Part shown: one piece after another, positions 63,112 through 64,000 of the stretch
How the letters are laid out: the number at the start of each line of letters is the position of its first letter
Numbering within the stretch: position 1 is the stretch's first letter
Origin: Pseudomonas sp. B21-015
GTDB taxonomy: Bacteria; Pseudomonadota; Gammaproteobacteria; Pseudomonadales; Pseudomonadaceae
Direction: 5' to 3'
Length of the DNA stretch: 64,000 nucleotides
NCBI RefSeq assembly: GCF_024749285.1
Contig: NZ_CP087196.1
Location: 5,518,001 to 5,582,000, forward strand
Translations under genes and position numbers: made by a program
The notes under the pieces: model-generated
The model's database searches: none
Told to the model about the DNA's origin: nothing
What the model saw: the letters and a program-made list of their open reading frames with translations, nothing else

Positions 63112-63254
63112 TCTAGAATGTTAGGCACGTTACTCGATAATGTCTCATCCTTGAAGTCCAATTGTCGGATGTGCTGCGACAATGGTCGTCTGCCTGAATC
63201 AGGTAGGATCGGCGAAAATGTCGGGCAAACTCGAATAAAAAAGGAAAACCCGGG

Positions 63255-64000
63255 TTGAAACTCAGTGATATTGCACAGCTGGCCGGCGTCTCCGTGACCA
63301 CCGCCAGTTATGTCATCAACGGCAAGGCCGAACAGCAACGCATCAGCAGCGCCACCGTCGAGCGCGTGCGGGCGGTGGTCGAACTACATGGCTTCACACC
63401 CAATCCTCAGGCCGCCGGGCTGCGCAGTCGGCACACCCGCACCCTGGGGTTCATTCTGCCGGACCTGGAAAACCCCAGTTACGCACGAATCGCCAAACTG
63501 CTGGAGCAAGGCGCCCGGGCTCGCGGTTATCAGCTGCTGATCGCCAGTTCCGACGATGCGCCAGACAGTGAACGGCAACTGCTGCAACTGTTCCGTGCCC
63601 GCCGCTGCGATGCGTTGATCGTCGCCAGTTGCCTGCCGACCGGCGACGACAGCTATCGCCTGTTGCAGGCCAAAGGCATTCCGATCATCGCCATCGACCG
63701 GGTGATGGAACCCGAGCACTTCTGCTCGGTGATCAGCGATGATCGCGAAGCCAGTCTGCACCTGACCCGCAGCCTGCTGGACCCGCTGCCAAAACAGATC
63801 GCGCTGATCGGCGCACGCCCCGAATTGAGTATCAGCCAGGAGCGGGCGGCGGGTTTCAAGGAAGCGCTGAACGGCTTTAAAGGCGAAGCGATGATCGAAC
63901 ACGGTGAGTCGTTCAGCCGTGAGTGCGGCAAACAATTGATGGAAGAGTTGCTCCAGCGTCTGGGCCATTTGCCGGATGCGCTGGTGACCACCTCCTATGT
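63255..64000 (+). CDS. fruR: LacI-family regulator FruR (Cra), N-terminal part
   Basis: About 248 residues of a 330-residue regulator are present; it runs off the right edge. The N-terminal helix-turn-helix and hinge are typical of Cra (LKLSDIAQLAGVSVTTASYVINGKAEQQRIS, then NPQAAGLRSRHTRTLGFILPD). The periplasmic-binding-like effector domain follows (YARIAKLLEQGARARGYQLLIASSDD, IIAIDRVMEPEHFCSVISDDREAS). The start is a TTG at 63255 after AAAAAAGGAAAACCCGGG; no ATG fits. It is divergent from fruBKA and controls it through the operator at 63100-63111. In Pseudomonas its range is narrow, mainly the fru operon. Confidence 0.94.
   Translation, partial: MKLSDIAQLAGVSVTTASYVINGKAEQQRISSATVERVRAVVELHGFTPNPQAAGLRSRHTRTLGFILPDLENPSYARIAKLLEQGARARGYQLLIASSDDAPDSERQLLQLFRARRCDALIVASCLPTGDDSYRLLQAKGIPIIAIDRVMEPEHFCSVISDDREASLHLTRSLLDPLPKQIALIGARPELSISQERAAGFKEALNGFKGEAMIEHGESFSRECGKQLMEELLQRLGHLPDALVTTSY

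Overview
This 64 kb window is chromosomal DNA of a Pseudomonas, most likely of the P. fluorescens group. The evidence is the high G+C content, more than ten extragenic REP/REPIN hairpins of the TGTGGGAGCGGGCTTG(C/T)CCGCGA type typical of that group, and a gene order that, as I remember it, follows the P. aeruginosa PAO1 PA4477-PA4519 neighbourhood (rng-maf-mreDCB-gatCAB ... roxSR-SIMPL-dppA/opdP/dppBCDF ... speC ... Sel1-piuC-piuA-reductase) with insertions. No tRNA, rRNA, CRISPR array, IS transposase or prophage gene was seen.

Layout. 1-6.1 kb (minus strand): start of yhdP, rng, maf, mreD, mreC and mreB, covering envelope and cell shape plus RNA turnover. 6.3-9.5 kb: gatCAB tRNA amidotransferase. 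9.6-12.6 kb: a small RlpA-family lipoprotein, a cation/Ca2+ exchanger, a carboxymuconolactone-decarboxylase-family protein and an AEC permease. 12.8-20 kb: a galactarate/glucarate module (kdgD, ketoglutarate semialdehyde dehydrogenase, gudP-type transporter, garD) with a GntR/FadR-type regulator. Similar operator sequences lie upstream of kdgD and of the regulator. 20-24.9 kb: an SbmA/YddA-like ABC exporter, the roxSR redox two-component system and a SIMPL-domain protein. 25-26 kb: two small orphan genes (DUF6124 and NIPSNAP).

26.2-38.9 kb is a large dipeptide uptake locus: four DppA-type binding proteins, the OprD-family porin OpdP and the DppBCDF translocator. 39-41.1 kb: a small secreted acidic protein and prfC. 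41.3-45 kb: an osmoprotectant/quaternary-amine ABC operon behind a hairpin-rich leader. 45.2-46.6 kb: speC (ornithine decarboxylase) behind a promoter-terminator leader unit. 46.8-48.9 kb: an AT-richer pair of genes for a xenorhabdolysin-type (XaxAB/YaxAB) binary alpha-pore-forming toxin. This is the most interesting accessory element in the window.

48.9-55.6 kb: iron-uptake genes (Sel1 protein, PiuC hydroxylase, PiuA TonB-dependent receptor, PepSY-flavodoxin-ferredoxin-reductase fusion). 55.7-57.3 kb: a PhoD-type phosphatase. 57.4-64 kb: the fructose phosphotransferase operon fruBKA with the divergent regulator fruR (cra), cut by the right edge. A near-perfect Cra operator lies between them.

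How the parts work together: the aldarate genes form a route from galactarate to 2-oxoglutarate. OpdP, the DppA proteins and DppBCDF carry peptides across both membranes. FruB, FruA and FruK take fructose to fructose-1,6-bisphosphate with FruR as sensor. PiuA and the reductase form a plausible ferric-siderophore uptake and reduction path.
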